Below, piece by piece: positions 1 to 9,600 of a DNA stretch of 41,917 nt. This stretch comes from an uncultured Flavobacteriales bacterium. GTDB taxonomy: Bacteria > Bacteroidota > Bacteroidia > Flavobacteriales_D > CAJJDF01. The DNA lies in NCBI GenBank assembly GCA_938009745.1, contig CALLII010000021.1, positions 1-41,917 of the forward strand, in the 5' to 3' direction. Every line of letters starts with the position of its first letter. The first letter of the stretch is position 1. The notes beneath the pieces are model-generated. The model was not told the origin of the DNA. It ran no database searches and saw only the letters and a list, made by a program, of their open reading frames with translations. The position numbers and the translations under genes are program-made.

Positions 1-1187
1 GCTATCATATTAGCTACAGTAGATTTTCCTGAGCCTGTTTCTCCAATAATTCCTAATGTTTTTCCTTCTGGCAGAGTAAATGAAATATTCTGCAAAGCTT
101 TAATTCCAGAATCAGGATAAACAAAAGAAACATCATTAAAAACTATATCACCACCTTTCATTGGAACTGCATCATCTTTTGAAAACACAGAAGGCTCTTG
201 CTCTAAAAACTCGTTAATTCTTCTTTGTGATGCGGCAGCTCTTTGCACCATAGATGTTACCCAACCTATTGAAGCAAAAGGCCAAGTAAGCATATTTACA
301 TAGATAACAAATGCGGCAATATCTCCATTAGAAATAATTCCCTCATTTGCTTTTAGCCCTCCAATATAAATAGTTAAAACAGTACTAATTCCAATCAACA
401 ATACTATTACCGGAAAGAAAAACGCATTGATTGTTGCCAACTGCATTGACTTAGTTTTATAGCCATTTACTCGTTTCAAAAAACTAGCGCTTAATGTTTT
501 TTGCATGTTGTAGGCTTTCACAACCCTAATTCCCGAAAACGATTCTTGTACATAAGTAGACACCAAAGATTGTTCAACTTGAACTTCCTCACTTTTTTTA
601 TTCATCACTTTACTGATGTAATAAATCATAACAGTCATTATAGGAAGTGGAGCAAGTGTATAAAGTGTAAGTTCTAAGTTTACAATTACCATTTGATAAA
701 TTGTCAATCCGCTTAACACTAATAAATTAATAGAATACATAATTGCGGGTCCCAAGTACATACGTACTTTGCTCACATCCTCTGATATTCTGTTCATTAA
801 ATCTCCAGTATTGTTTTGCTTGTAAAAGGCTGGAGTTAATTTTTGATAATGAAAATAGATTTCATTCTTTAAATCATACTCTATCAATCGCGACATGATG
901 ATGATAGTTTGTCGTGTTAAAAAGAGAAAAAAACCTTTAATTAATGAATAAGCGATATAGAACAAAGCCAAATAAATCGCAGTTTCTAAAATAACACCAT
1001 TATCAAAATTTTCGGTTCCATTATTTTTAAAAAAATCAATCTGACCTTCAAATTCATTCACAGCTTCACCAACAATACCAGGCATTTTAACACCAAAATA
1101 ATTTGATGCAACAACAAATATAGCTCCTAAGATAAGGCGCCACTTATATTTTGCTAAATATTTATTGAGATATGATAATGATTTCAT
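1..1187 (-). CDS. ABC transporter, fused permease and ATP-binding protein (3' part missing)
   Basis: This gene enters from the left edge, so its C-terminal part lies outside the window. About 395 codons are present. The visible part begins MKSLSYLNKYLAKYKW, has a six-helix ABC exporter membrane domain (roughly residues 15-300), then the start of a nucleotide-binding domain with the Walker A motif GETGSGKST at the extreme left edge. This is the half-transporter architecture of the MsbA/MdlB exporter family, which works as a homodimer or heterodimer in the inner membrane. The substrate cannot be told from sequence. The ATG at 1187 fits the family N-terminus. An exact TAnnTTTG box sits only 5 bases upstream of it, so the transcript may have almost no leader. 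It is divergent from the leucine dehydrogenase gene. In related genomes I recall this exporter beside the dehydrogenase-nusB cluster, as here. Confidence 0.9.
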   Translation of the reverse strand, partial: MKSLSYLNKYLAKYKWRLILGAIFVVASNYFGVKMPGIVGEAVNEFEGQIDFFKNNGTENFDNGVILETAIYLALFYIAYSLIKGFFLFLTRQTIIIMSRLIEYDLKNEIYFHYQKLTPAFYKQNNTGDLMNRISEDVSKVRMYLGPAIMYSINLLVLSGLTIYQMVIVNLELTLYTLAPLPIMTVMIYYISKVMNKKSEEVQVEQSLVSTYVQESFSGIRVVKAYNMQKTLSASFLKRVNGYKTKSMQLATINAFFFPVIVLLIGISTVLTIYIGGLKANEGIISNGDIAAFVIYVNMLTWPFASIGWVTSMVQRAAASQRRINEFLEQEPSVFSKDDAVPMKGGDIVFNDVSFVYPDSGIKALQNISFTLPEGKTLGIIGETGSGKSTVANMI

Positions 1188-1192
1188 TCATG

Positions 1193-1200
1193 CAAAGATA
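1193..1200 (-). promoter_or_regulatory. -7 promoter box for the ABC transporter gene
   Basis: On the minus strand this reads TATCTTTG, an exact match to the Bacteroidota -7 consensus TAnnTTTG. Its last base is 6 nt from the first base of the ATG, so transcription would begin at or next to the start codon. No clear TTG/TTTG -33 element is seen at the usual spacing. Confidence 0.5.
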
Positions 1201-1314
1201 TTTATTTTTAAAGTTAAAAAGGCATAATCTTGACACCAATAAACTGGGTTTAGAAACATTAATAAATCCACTTTATTTAATACCAAAACACGAATAAAAA
1301 ATAAATATTAATCG

Positions 1315-1322
1315 TAATTTTG
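1315..1322 (+). promoter_or_regulatory. -7 promoter box for the leucine dehydrogenase operon
   Basis: TAATTTTG matches TAnnTTTG exactly and lies 36 bases before the ATG at 1359, giving a leader of about 30 nt. A -33 element is not obvious in the A-rich upstream sequence. Confidence 0.5.
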
Positions 1323-1358
1323 ATTTCTTATTTAAAATCTAACTTATTTAAATATCAT

Positions 1359-2450
1359 ATGGAAACTACGATAGCTGAAAAAGCAAAAGAAAACGGATTC
1401 TTGCTCAACAGAATGGAAATGATGGGTCACGAACAAGTAGTATTTTGTAACGACAAAGAATCAGGATTAAAAGCAATTATTGCTATACACAACACAACAT
1501 TAGGGCCATCACTTGGTGGAACTAGAATGTGGAATTACGCAAGTGAAGCAGAAGCATTACAAGACGTTTTAAGACTTTCGAGAGGAATGACTTATAAATC
1601 TGCTATTTCTGGATTGAACTTAGGAGGAGGTAAAGCAGTTATTATTGCTGACCCTCATAATGATAAATCAGAAGCTCTTTTCCGTAGATTCGGGAAGTTT
1701 GTAAATAGCCTTGGAGGAAAATACATTACTGCAGAAGATGTAGGTGTATCTCCAAAAGAAATGATTTGGGTAAATATGGAAACAAATCACGTAAGTGGTT
1801 TACCAGGTAAAAGTGGAGATCCTTCACCTGTTACTGCTTATGGAGTATACATGGGAATGAAAGCTGCAGCAATGAAAGCTTTTGGGAGCGAATCATTAAA
1901 AGGGAAGAAAATATCTGTTCAAGGTGCAGGTCACGTAGGAGAATATTTAATTCAATTTCTTGAGAAAGAAGAAGCTGAAATATTTGTTACTGACATTTAC
2001 AAACCAACCCTTGATAGAATTGAAAAAGACTACAAAGTAACCATTGTAAGCCCAGAAGATATTTATGATTTAGATGTAGATATTTATTCACCTTGTGCCC
2101 TTGGTGCAACTGTAAATGACGATACATTAAGCAGGTTAAAATGTAAAGTAATTGCAGGTGCTGCCAACAACCAATTACAAGATGAAGTAAAGCATGGTAA
2201 AATGTGTATGGATATGGGAATTACTTATGCTCCAGACTATTTGATAAATGCAGGTGGTGTAATTAACTGCTTTTTCGAAGTTACAGGATATGATAAAGAA
2301 AGAGTAATGGATCTTACTAAAGACATTTACAACACTACTTTAGCTATCTTTGATAAAGCAGAACAAGAAAACATCCCAACTTATTTGGCTGCAAATAAAA
2401 TGGCTGAAGAAAGAATTGAAAAAATCGGTAAAATAAAACTATCACTTTAA
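1359..2450 (+). CDS. leucine dehydrogenase (Glu/Leu/Phe/Val dehydrogenase family)
   Basis: A 363-residue NAD-dependent amino-acid dehydrogenase, the usual length for leucine dehydrogenase. It interconverts branched-chain amino acids and their 2-oxo acids with release or capture of ammonia. Visible motifs are GPSLGGTRMW (about 49-58), the catalytic region MTYKSAISGLNLGGGK with lysines at 80 and 92, and a Rossmann dinucleotide site VQGAGHVGEYL in the second half. The frame could open at a TTG at 1320, but the ATG at 1359 is preferred: the 13 extra residues do not look like the family, and 1320 overlaps the -7 promoter box. The stop overlaps the nusB start by one base (TAATG), so the two are probably co-translated. 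Branched-chain oxo acids made here can feed iso-branched fatty acid synthesis, which is prominent in this phylum. That role is inference, and valine or phenylalanine specificity is not excluded. Confidence 0.92.
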   Translation: METTIAEKAKENGFLLNRMEMMGHEQVVFCNDKESGLKAIIAIHNTTLGPSLGGTRMWNYASEAEALQDVLRLSRGMTYKSAISGLNLGGGKAVIIADPHNDKSEALFRRFGKFVNSLGGKYITAEDVGVSPKEMIWVNMETNHVSGLPGKSGDPSPVTAYGVYMGMKAAAMKAFGSESLKGKKISVQGAGHVGEYLIQFLEKEEAEIFVTDIYKPTLDRIEKDYKVTIVSPEDIYDLDVDIYSPCALGATVNDDTLSRLKCKVIAGAANNQLQDEVKHGKMCMDMGITYAPDYLINAGGVINCFFEVTGYDKERVMDLTKDIYNTTLAIFDKAEQENIPTYLAANKMAEERIEKIGKIKLSL

Positions 2451-3415
2451 TGCTATCAAGAAGACACATACGAATTAAAACCTTCTTGGCTCTATACGCC
2501 TATATTTTTTCTAATAACAAAGAATTGGATAAAGGAGAACGCGAGTTACTTTTTAGCTTAAATAAAGTGTATGAATTATACATCACTTTTTTATCTGTTT
2601 TTAATGAGATAAAAACTTTAGCAGACGAGAAAATCGAAAATGCTAAAACTAAAAATCGCCCAACTGAGGACGATTTAAATCCGAACCTGAAGTTTGTAAA
2701 CAATAGAGTTTTTGCACTACTTAATCAAAATAGCCAGTTGCAAAAGGACATTAGCAACATGAAGGTTATGTGGAGTACTGATGGAGCTTTTACTGTAATT
2801 AGCCAAATATACCAAGAGATTAAAAAATCTGACGAATACCAAGCTTACATGAACTCTGGTGCAGACTCTTTTGGTGAGGACAAAAACTTTTTGGTTTCAA
2901 TCTTCAAAGAAAACATTGTGAATAATGAATTACTTCATGATGTGTTGGAAGACAACAGTATTTTTTGGAATGATGACCTGGATATCGTAGCAATTGCAGC
3001 TATCAAAACGATAGAAAACATGAGCGAAAATGACTCTGGATTTGAAACTCTTACTCCTTTATTTAAGGATGAAGATGATGAAAAATATGCTAAACTACTT
3101 TTTAGAAACGCCATTTTAAAAGAAGCCGAATGTCAGAAACTAATTAGTGCCCAAACTAAAAACTGGGATGTGGACAGGCTTGCTAAAACTGATGTTATAT
3201 TAATGAATATGGCAATTGTAGAAGCTTTAGATTTCCCTTCTATACCAGTAAAAGTTACTATGAATGAGTATATAGAAATATCAAAATTCTATAGCACTCC
3301 TAAGAGTAAAGGATTTATTAATGGTATTTTAGATAAAATTTTCAATCAATTAAAAAGTGATGGGAAAATAAATAAAATGGGAAGAGGGTTAATAAATAAA
3401 TCAATTCAAAAATAA
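2450..3415 (+). CDS. nusB: transcription antitermination factor NusB (long Bacteroidota form)
   Basis: A 321-residue protein, about twice the length of E. coli NusB. The NusB RNA-binding fold is in the C-terminal part (roughly 180-305), with the typical helices including KTDVILMNMAIVEAL and the ending SKGFINGILDKI. The N-terminal half is a helical extension common in this phylum. NusB with NusE (S10) binds the boxA RNA of rRNA operons and prevents premature termination. It starts on the last base of the dehydrogenase stop and is followed 4 bases later by the DUF1573 lipoprotein gene, so it sits inside an operon. Confidence 0.9.
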   Translation: MLSRRHIRIKTFLALYAYIFSNNKELDKGERELLFSLNKVYELYITFLSVFNEIKTLADEKIENAKTKNRPTEDDLNPNLKFVNNRVFALLNQNSQLQKDISNMKVMWSTDGAFTVISQIYQEIKKSDEYQAYMNSGADSFGEDKNFLVSIFKENIVNNELLHDVLEDNSIFWNDDLDIVAIAAIKTIENMSENDSGFETLTPLFKDEDDEKYAKLLFRNAILKEAECQKLISAQTKNWDVDRLAKTDVILMNMAIVEALDFPSIPVKVTMNEYIEISKFYSTPKSKGFINGILDKIFNQLKSDGKINKMGRGLINKSIQK

Positions 3416-3419
3416 ACCA

Positions 3420-3860
3420 ATGAGAGCTTTTATAATTTTTCTTTTAACGATTAGTGTTTTCATCTCTTGTGATGAAGTAATAACTGAAGAAAACTATACT
3501 GACATCATTGAGCTTAAAAACCCACCAATACTTACTTTCGAAAACGAGACTTTTGATTTTGGAACTATTATAGACGGAGATATAGTAACACACAAATTTA
3601 AATTTACAAATACTGGTAAAGGACCGTTATTAATATCTGCGGTTAATTCTGGATGTGGATGTACCGTAACTAGAAATTGGCCGAAAACAACAATAGCTTC
3701 TGGAGAATCTTCATATATTGAAGTAGAATTTAATTCGGAAGGAAAAGCAGGACAAAAAACCAAAACAATAAATTTATCGGCTAACACAAAACCTAGCTCA
3801 ACAAAACTGAGATTAATAGGAGAAATAGTAGGCCCAACAGACACAAACAAAAATAACTAA
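3420..3860 (+). CDS. DUF1573 domain lipoprotein
   Basis: A 146-residue exported lipoprotein. A short signal peptide ends in the lipobox FISC (Cys at 16). The rest is one DUF1573 immunoglobulin-like beta domain, recognised by FDFGTIIDGD, the FTNTGKGPLLI strand and the Cys-Gly-Cys pair in NSGCGCT. The family is very common in Bacteroidota envelopes, and its precise function is unknown. It lies 4 bases after nusB and 4 bases before yajC in a run I recognise as conserved in Flavobacteriia. Confidence 0.88.
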   Translation: MRAFIIFLLTISVFISCDEVITEENYTDIIELKNPPILTFENETFDFGTIIDGDIVTHKFKFTNTGKGPLLISAVNSGCGCTVTRNWPKTTIASGESSYIEVEFNSEGKAGQKTKTINLSANTKPSSTKLRLIGEIVGPTDTNKNN

Positions 3861-3864
3861 AACA

Positions 3865-4179
3865 ATGAACACAATTTTATTACAAGCAGCAGCAGGAGGA
3901 AGTTTAAACATGATACTAATGTTAGTTATGATGTTTGGAGTATTTTACTTCTTCATGATTCGTCCACAGATGAAAAAGCAGAAAGAATTAAAAAACTTTA
4001 GAGAAGCTTTAGAAAAAGGTGCTCAAATCGTTACCATTGGAGGGATTCATGGTAAAGTACATTCTATTCAAGAAACTACTGTGAATATTAAAATTGAAGA
4101 TGGAACTTTGATTAAAGTAGAAAAATCTGCATTAATTACTGATTTTGCTGCTCACCAACAACAAAGCGGAAGAAAATAA
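3865..4179 (+). CDS. yajC: Sec translocase accessory protein YajC
   Basis: A 104-residue inner-membrane protein with one N-terminal membrane helix (about 14-32), then the family signature FYFFMIRPQMKKQKE and a small cytoplasmic beta domain (VTIGGIHGKV). YajC associates with SecDF and the SecYEG channel and supports export and membrane-protein insertion. The secDF fusion lies 2.4 kb away on the opposite strand, so the partners are near each other but not co-transcribed. The start 4 bases after the DUF1573 stop gives the expected family length. Confidence 0.93.
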   Translation: MNTILLQAAAGGSLNMILMLVMMFGVFYFFMIRPQMKKQKELKNFREALEKGAQIVTIGGIHGKVHSIQETTVNIKIEDGTLIKVEKSALITDFAAHQQQSGRK

Positions 4180-4195
4180 TCGCTCAAAATAAACC

Positions 4196-4771
4196 ATGAA
4201 AATCATTGGAATAACTGGAGGAATAGGATCTGGCAAATCAACAATTGCCAAGGTATTTATTTCTATGGGTTTCCCTGTGTACAATTCTGATGTTAGAGCT
4301 AAAGAATTAATTAATTCTGATGAAGATGTAATTAATTCAATTAAGCAGGAGTTTGGGAGCAACATATACTCTTCTAAAGGCCTTGATCGAAAGAAAATGG
4401 CTAGTATTGTTTTTACTGATTCTGATAAATTACAGAAACTAAATAACATTGTTCATCCTGCTGTTGGCAAAGATTTTGAAAACTGGTGCTCAACCAAGAA
4501 TTCTACTTTCGTACTGAAAGAAGCTGCAATATTATTTGAAACAGGTATCTATAAAAATTTAGACAAAACAATTTTGGTTACTTGTCCTAAGGAAGAAAGG
4601 ATTAATCGAGTAATGAAGAGAGATTCAGCTACTAAAGAAGCTATTGAAGCAAGAATGAATAACCAATGGAGTGAGGAAAAGAAAAAAGAATTAGCTGATT
4701 ACATTATAGATAATTCTGGTGAAGAAATGGTTATTCCTCAAGTAATTTCATTGATTAAAACTTTATCCTAA
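4196..4771 (+). CDS. coaE: dephospho-CoA kinase
   Basis: A 191-residue P-loop kinase catalysing the last step of coenzyme A synthesis: ATP-dependent phosphorylation of the 3' hydroxyl of dephospho-CoA. The N-terminus GITGGIGSGKS is the CoaE-type Walker A. FPVYNSDVRAKEL is the substrate-binding region with the conserved Asp, and the kinase lid region (KRDSATKEAIEARMNNQ) is also present. Length is normal for the family. It follows yajC by 16 bases, and its stop overlaps the start of the next gene (TAATG). Confidence 0.93.
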   Translation: MKIIGITGGIGSGKSTIAKVFISMGFPVYNSDVRAKELINSDEDVINSIKQEFGSNIYSSKGLDRKKMASIVFTDSDKLQKLNNIVHPAVGKDFENWCSTKNSTFVLKEAAILFETGIYKNLDKTILVTCPKEERINRVMKRDSATKEAIEARMNNQWSEEKKKELADYIIDNSGEEMVIPQVISLIKTLS

Positions 4772-5172
4772 TGAGGTTATTTACTCTATTGGTTATCTTT
4801 TTTATATCATGTAATTCTATCGAAAACAAAACCTACGTATTTTCTGATTTTATTGAGGTAAATGAAATCGAAAAAGTGATAATGAATAATTACTCGGGGA
4901 GTTTTGAGCTAAACGAAACTCAGCTTACTAAGTTTAAAAAAGAAATCTCTACTCTTACTTACAATTCTTCTTCTGTTAAGCTAGGAGCAATCAGTTTCGA
5001 GATTTTTATTAATTCAAAATCTTACTTTTTATATTCAGACTCTAAAAGCACGATTGTTGAGATTCCTAAATCTATATTTACTAAGAATATAAGCAAGCTA
5101 AATCTAAAGTTTGGAGAAGCCTATTTTAATACTAATGGGATCAATTTCCAAAATTACTCTCAATCTAAATAG
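4771..5172 (+). CDS. small hypothetical lipoprotein
   Basis: A 133-residue protein that I do not recognise. The N-terminus MRLFTLLVIFFISCNS is a short signal peptide with a lipobox (Cys at 14). The remainder is polar and looks beta-rich. It starts on the last base of the coaE stop, so it is probably the last gene of this operon. Its 3' end overlaps the convergent exchanger gene by 8 bases. Confidence 0.75.
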   Translation: MRLFTLLVIFFISCNSIENKTYVFSDFIEVNEIEKVIMNNYSGSFELNETQLTKFKKEISTLTYNSSSVKLGAISFEIFINSKSYFLYSDSKSTIVEIPKSIFTKNISKLNLKFGEAYFNTNGINFQNYSQSK

Positions 5173-6103
5173 ATTGTAAACAAAGGGTTATATAGGTAAT
5201 ATATGCAGCCAACAATATTATTCCGTGAACTCTTCCCATTTTTTTACCGATAAACATCATAGGGAATAGCGCTAAAGCAATTCCAAGCATCCAATACATA
5301 TCAAAACTCATAACACTCTCAGCAACCTTAATAGGCTTTATAATGGAGGTTATCCCAAGTACTATAAGAATATTGAAAATATTAGAACCTACTAGGTTTC
5401 CCAGAGATATATCTGTTTGTTTTCTATATGCTGCAACACCAGATGCGACTAACTCGGGCACTGACGTACCAAAAGCTACAATGGTTACTCCAATTACTGC
5501 TTCGGACATACCAAATGAGCTTGCTACACCTTTTGCACCTTCTACAAACCAATCAGCACCAAACTTTAATCCTATTAATCCTCCTATTAAATAAACAAGC
5601 GTTAAAGGCATATTAGTTGGCACTTCTTCTACATCAACTTCCTCCTTTAAATTCAGTTTTCTTGAATTACGAATTAAAAGTACAGTAAACACGATAAGAA
5701 TAGAGAACATAATTATTCCTTCGAGTGAACTAATTTCATTATCCATAGAAAATACAAAAAACAGAATACTGGAAAACATCATCATTGGCCAGTCAATTAT
5801 TTTGGAGTTTCTATCAACTACAATGGGAAAAATCAATACTGTGATAGAAAGGACCAGTGCAATATTTGCAATGTTAGATCCTATTACATTTCCAATTGCT
5901 AAATCTGGTGAACCGTCCAAAGCTGCTTTTATACTTACAAATAATTCTGGAGCAGAGGTTCCAAAAGAAACTACTGTCATACCAATTACCAATGGTGAAA
6001 TTTTGAATTTTTCGGCAATTCCTACAGCTCCTTTCACAAGAAAATCACCACTGAACACCAAAATCGCTAAACCTAATACAAGCCAAAAAACATCCATTCC
6101 CAT
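5165..6103 (-). CDS. calcium/sodium antiporter (CaCA family, YrbG-like)
   Basis: A 312-residue inner-membrane exchanger with about ten hydrophobic helices in two inverted halves. Each half carries the alpha-repeat signature of the Ca2+/cation antiporter family: GTSAPELFVS in the first and GTSVPELVAS in the second, each followed by a GN(V/L)(I/V)GSNI(A/F)N segment. The conserved acidic residues of both repeats, which coordinate the ion, are present. The acidic cytoplasmic loop between the halves is short. It most likely exports Ca2+ in exchange for Na+, though ion specificity is inferred. The gene begins 2 bases after the tatA stop, so the two are probably co-transcribed. Confidence 0.9.
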   Translation of the reverse strand: MGMDVFWLVLGLAILVFSGDFLVKGAVGIAEKFKISPLVIGMTVVSFGTSAPELFVSIKAALDGSPDLAIGNVIGSNIANIALVLSITVLIFPIVVDRNSKIIDWPMMMFSSILFFVFSMDNEISSLEGIIMFSILIVFTVLLIRNSRKLNLKEEVDVEEVPTNMPLTLVYLIGGLIGLKFGADWFVEGAKGVASSFGMSEAVIGVTIVAFGTSVPELVASGVAAYRKQTDISLGNLVGSNIFNILIVLGITSIIKPIKVAESVMSFDMYWMLGIALALFPMMFIGKKMGRVHGIILLAAYITYITLCLQSI

Positions 6104-6105
6104 AA

Positions 6106-6453
6106 TTATAAGTTTATGTCTTTAACAGAATTATCGATATCAGACTTAAGTTCTTTTATAGGATTCGAAATCCCAGAATCTTCGGTTAATTCATTTTTTA
6201 TGTCCTTAATTGGATTGGAAATATCTGCTTGATCCATGATATCTTTTTTAATGTTATCAGTAGATACTCGAATATCATTTTTAATATCATCCGTAGCATT
6301 TTTTATTTGATACATAATTTTACCAAACGAACGAGCAATAGTTGGAATGCTTTCTGCTCCAAAAAATATAAGGACAAACAAAAAGATTATAGCTACTTCT
6401 CCCCCACTAAGGTTCAAAAAAAGAAATACAGAAGTTAAATTTACTGATATCAT
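6106..6453 (-). CDS. tatA: Sec-independent protein translocase, TatA/TatB type
   Basis: A 115-residue protein with one N-terminal membrane helix (about 14-33, GGEVAIIFLFVLIFFGAESI) followed by the amphipathic helix beginning IPTIARSFGKIMYQIK. This is the TatA/B/E fold that forms the pore of the twin-arginine translocase, which exports folded proteins. FGAESIPTIARSFGK is the Bacteroidota version of the FGxxKLP hinge. The C-terminal tail is unusual: it is charged and contains a repeated unit, ISNPIKDIKNEL then ISNPIKELKSDI. tatC is not in the window. The gene is followed directly by the Ca2+ exchanger gene. Confidence 0.85.
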   Translation of the reverse strand: MISVNLTSVFLFLNLSGGEVAIIFLFVLIFFGAESIPTIARSFGKIMYQIKNATDDIKNDIRVSTDNIKKDIMDQADISNPIKDIKNELTEDSGISNPIKELKSDIDNSVKDINL

Positions 6454-6549
6454 AAAAAAGGAATTTATTTCCCGAATTAGAATACTAAGGTAAGAAATAA
6501 TGAAGAATTATTTTGAGATATTCTACTCTAGAAAATGAACATTTATTTC

Positions 6550-6587
6550 AAAAAAAAAGTCCTTTCAAAATTAATCGAAAGGACTTT
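6550..6587 (-). terminator. rho-independent terminator after secDF
   Basis: Arms AAGTCCTTTC (6557-6566) and GAAAGGACTT (6577-6586) pair perfectly around a 10-nt loop. Read on the minus strand, the hairpin is followed by a run of eight T. It lies 21 bases after the secDF stop and separates it from tatA. Confidence 0.85.
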
Positions 6588-6607
6588 AAAGTATATTTTA
6601 ATAAAGC

Positions 6608-9600
6608 TTATGCTTTATCTTTCTTATTAAGATCAAATGATTTAGTAAAATCTACAACTGATGGAGTTGCGATACATAGTGAAGAATAAGTTCCCACTAC
6701 TACACCAATCATCAATGCGAATGTCATTCCTTTAATAGAATCACCTCCAAATAAGAAGATTACTAATAATACTAAGAACGTAGTTACAGAAGTATTTACC
6801 GTTCTACTTAAGGTAGAGTTAAGTGCTTTGTTTATCACTTCACTTGCCTCACCTCTTCTCTTCTCAGAAAGGAATTCTCTTATTCTATCGAATACTACCA
6901 CTGTATCATTAATAGAGTAACCTACTACTGTTAATATTGCAGCAATAAACGCTTGGTTTATTTCCATTGCAAATGGGAATATACCCCAACCAATAGAGAA
7001 TAATGATAACACAATTAACACATCATGTGCCATTGCTATTAATGCTCCTAATCCGAATTGCCATTTCTTAAATCTTAATAAGATATATAAGAAGATAATC
7101 AATAATGAGAATCCAATAGCATAAAGAGAAGATGTTTTAAATCCAGCAGAGATATTAGAATCTACTTGACGTGACTCTAAAGTTATAAATTTACTCAAAG
7201 GATCAAGTCCTCTTTTCAATGCAGCTTCTACCTTTTTAGAACCATCTGGAGTCTTATCAGCTAATAAGTATTGAGTAGTAATTAAAGCCTTAAACTTATT
7301 ATCAATCATCTTTACTTCTGGCTCTTTGCCACCAAATTCTAATTTCAAGTTATTTCTTACTTCTTGGAAATTTACTTCTTTGTCAAACTGTACTTTGTAA
7401 GTTCTACCTCCAGTAAATTCTACTCCGTAATCTAAAGAACGAGTAACTAAAGAGAAGATACCTCCTGCAATAATTAATCCTGAAATTACGTAAAAGATTT
7501 TTCTCTTTTTTATAAAAGGAATATTCAAGTTCAAGAACAAGTTCTTAGTTATTGAAGTAGAGAATGTAATTTCTCTTTTTCTTTCGCTCATGTAACTGAA
7601 TATTAATCTTGAAATGATTAATGCAGAGAACAATGAAGTAAAAATACCAATAATCAATGTTACTGCGAATCCTTGAATTGCTCCAGTTCCAAAATATCCA
7701 AGAACAATAGCAGTAAGTAAAGTAGTAATGTTTGCATCTAAAATTGCTGAAAGTGCTTTAGCATACCCTTCGTCAATTGCTTGACGTTTACCTTTACCGT
7801 TTCTAAGTTCTTCTCTAATTCTTTCAAATACAAGTACGTTCGCATCTACCGACATACCAATTGTAAGAACAATACCTGCAATACCAGGTAAAGTTAATGC
7901 TGCACCTAAAGAAGCTAACGTTCCAAAGATGAAGAATATGTTCGCTATCAAAGCAACATCAGCTACAGCTCCTGCCTTAGCATAATAAAATATCATGTAA
8001 ATAAGAACCAATAATAAAGCTGCTGCAAAAGACCAAAGTCCTGATTGCACATTTTCGGCTCCAAGAGTTGGACCTACAACAGACTCATCTACAATTTTAG
8101 ATGGTGCTGGTAAAGCTCCTGCCTTTAATATATTTGCTAAATCTGCTGCTTCTGCAATTCCATTTGTTCCAGTAAAACTTCCTCCAGTAATTTGAGTTCT
8201 TCCACCTTCAATTTTTCCAGATGCACCTGGCGCAGAAAATACTTTGTTATCCAATGTAATTGCTATTCCAGTTTCGTCATTTGCACTTTGCTCTGTCATT
8301 GCTGCCCATGCAATTGCACCAGCACTCTTAAACTGCAAAGAAACCATTGGTGATTTAGTAGCAGGATCAAAATCTTGTCTTGCAGTCTCTACTTCTTCTC
8401 CGTCTATTTCTGGTACACCACTTTTAGTTTTCTTAACTAAGTATAAATAAAATAATTCTGGAGAACCTTCTTCAGTATTATCTATTGGCTTAGCATCCCA
8501 CATGAACATAATGTCTCTTGTAGGCAATACATTTTGTACGTAATCCTTAGTCAAAAACTCAATTACTTTAGCAGTATCAGACCACTTAGCATATCCTAAA
8601 ATTGGACCTTCGTTCCATTGGCTTTCACCATTTGCATTAGGATATAAATAAGCCGATAAAGGATTAGATTTTCTAAACGCATTTAACTGTTCTTCTTCTG
8701 TTGCAGTTAATTCAGTATCTCCAAATTCATCATCTTCAGTTAAAGAATCAAAACTTTCAGCTATTGAAGTTGTATCATCACCTTCAGCTGCTTCAGCAGT
8801 TTCGTTATCAACATTTGTTGAATCTGTTGATGTTAAATTAGAAGTATCGTTTGCTTTTTCTATTGAATCCAAAAATCCAGGATACATAGTTCTACTTAAG
8901 ATATCGTTTACTTTTTCGAAAATTTCGTTACCTATGTCAGTGTTTTTATATGTATGCCAAAATTCAAGTTTTGCAGTACTCTGCAGTAATTTTCTTGCTC
9001 TTTCTTTATCTTTTACACCAGGTAATTCAACAGTAATTGTTCCTTTACTAGCATTTTTTTGGATAGATGGTTGAGAAAGTCCTAAACCGGAAACCCTTGA
9101 GTTAATTACAGTTTCTGTCTTATCCAATGCACCAAGAGATTTCTCTCTTAACACAGCAAAAACTTCTTCGTTAGAGATATCAATCATTTTATCTCCGTTC
9201 TCATCTTTAAATTTAAATACTGAAGCCAAATTTTCATCTGGAGACATTTCTTTACATTTTTCCTCAAAAATATCTACGAATTCTCTTTCATTCCCTTCTG
9301 ACTCAAACACTGCATTGGCAGCATTAAATGGTTCAGAAAACATTGCTCTTTTAGCATATCTTCCAGCTAATTCACTAACCATATCTGGAATAGAAACCTG
9401 AAGCGTTACACTCATTCCTCCTTCAAGGTCAAGCCCTTTAGCTAACTCATTATCTTTACAATACTTGTAATCATGTCCTAATAAAGGATATACAGACTCG
9501 TTTCCTTTTTCAACCAAAAAGTTTTCCGTTTCTGCTTTTGCATACTCAGATCTTTGGATTGCAGTCGCAACAGGATATTTTCCATTTGCTACTTCCACAA

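Noticed and set aside
1320-1358. N-terminal extension of leucine dehydrogenase from a TTG at 1320
   Set aside because: The 13 extra residues do not match the family, and the TTG overlaps the -7 promoter box.
5161-5176. Palindrome CAATCTAAATAGATTG at the convergent stops of the lipoprotein and Ca2+ exchanger genes
   Set aside because: It could fold as a 6-bp stem with a 4-nt loop, but it is AT-rich with no T run on either side, so it is not supported as a terminator. It falls within coding sequence of both genes.
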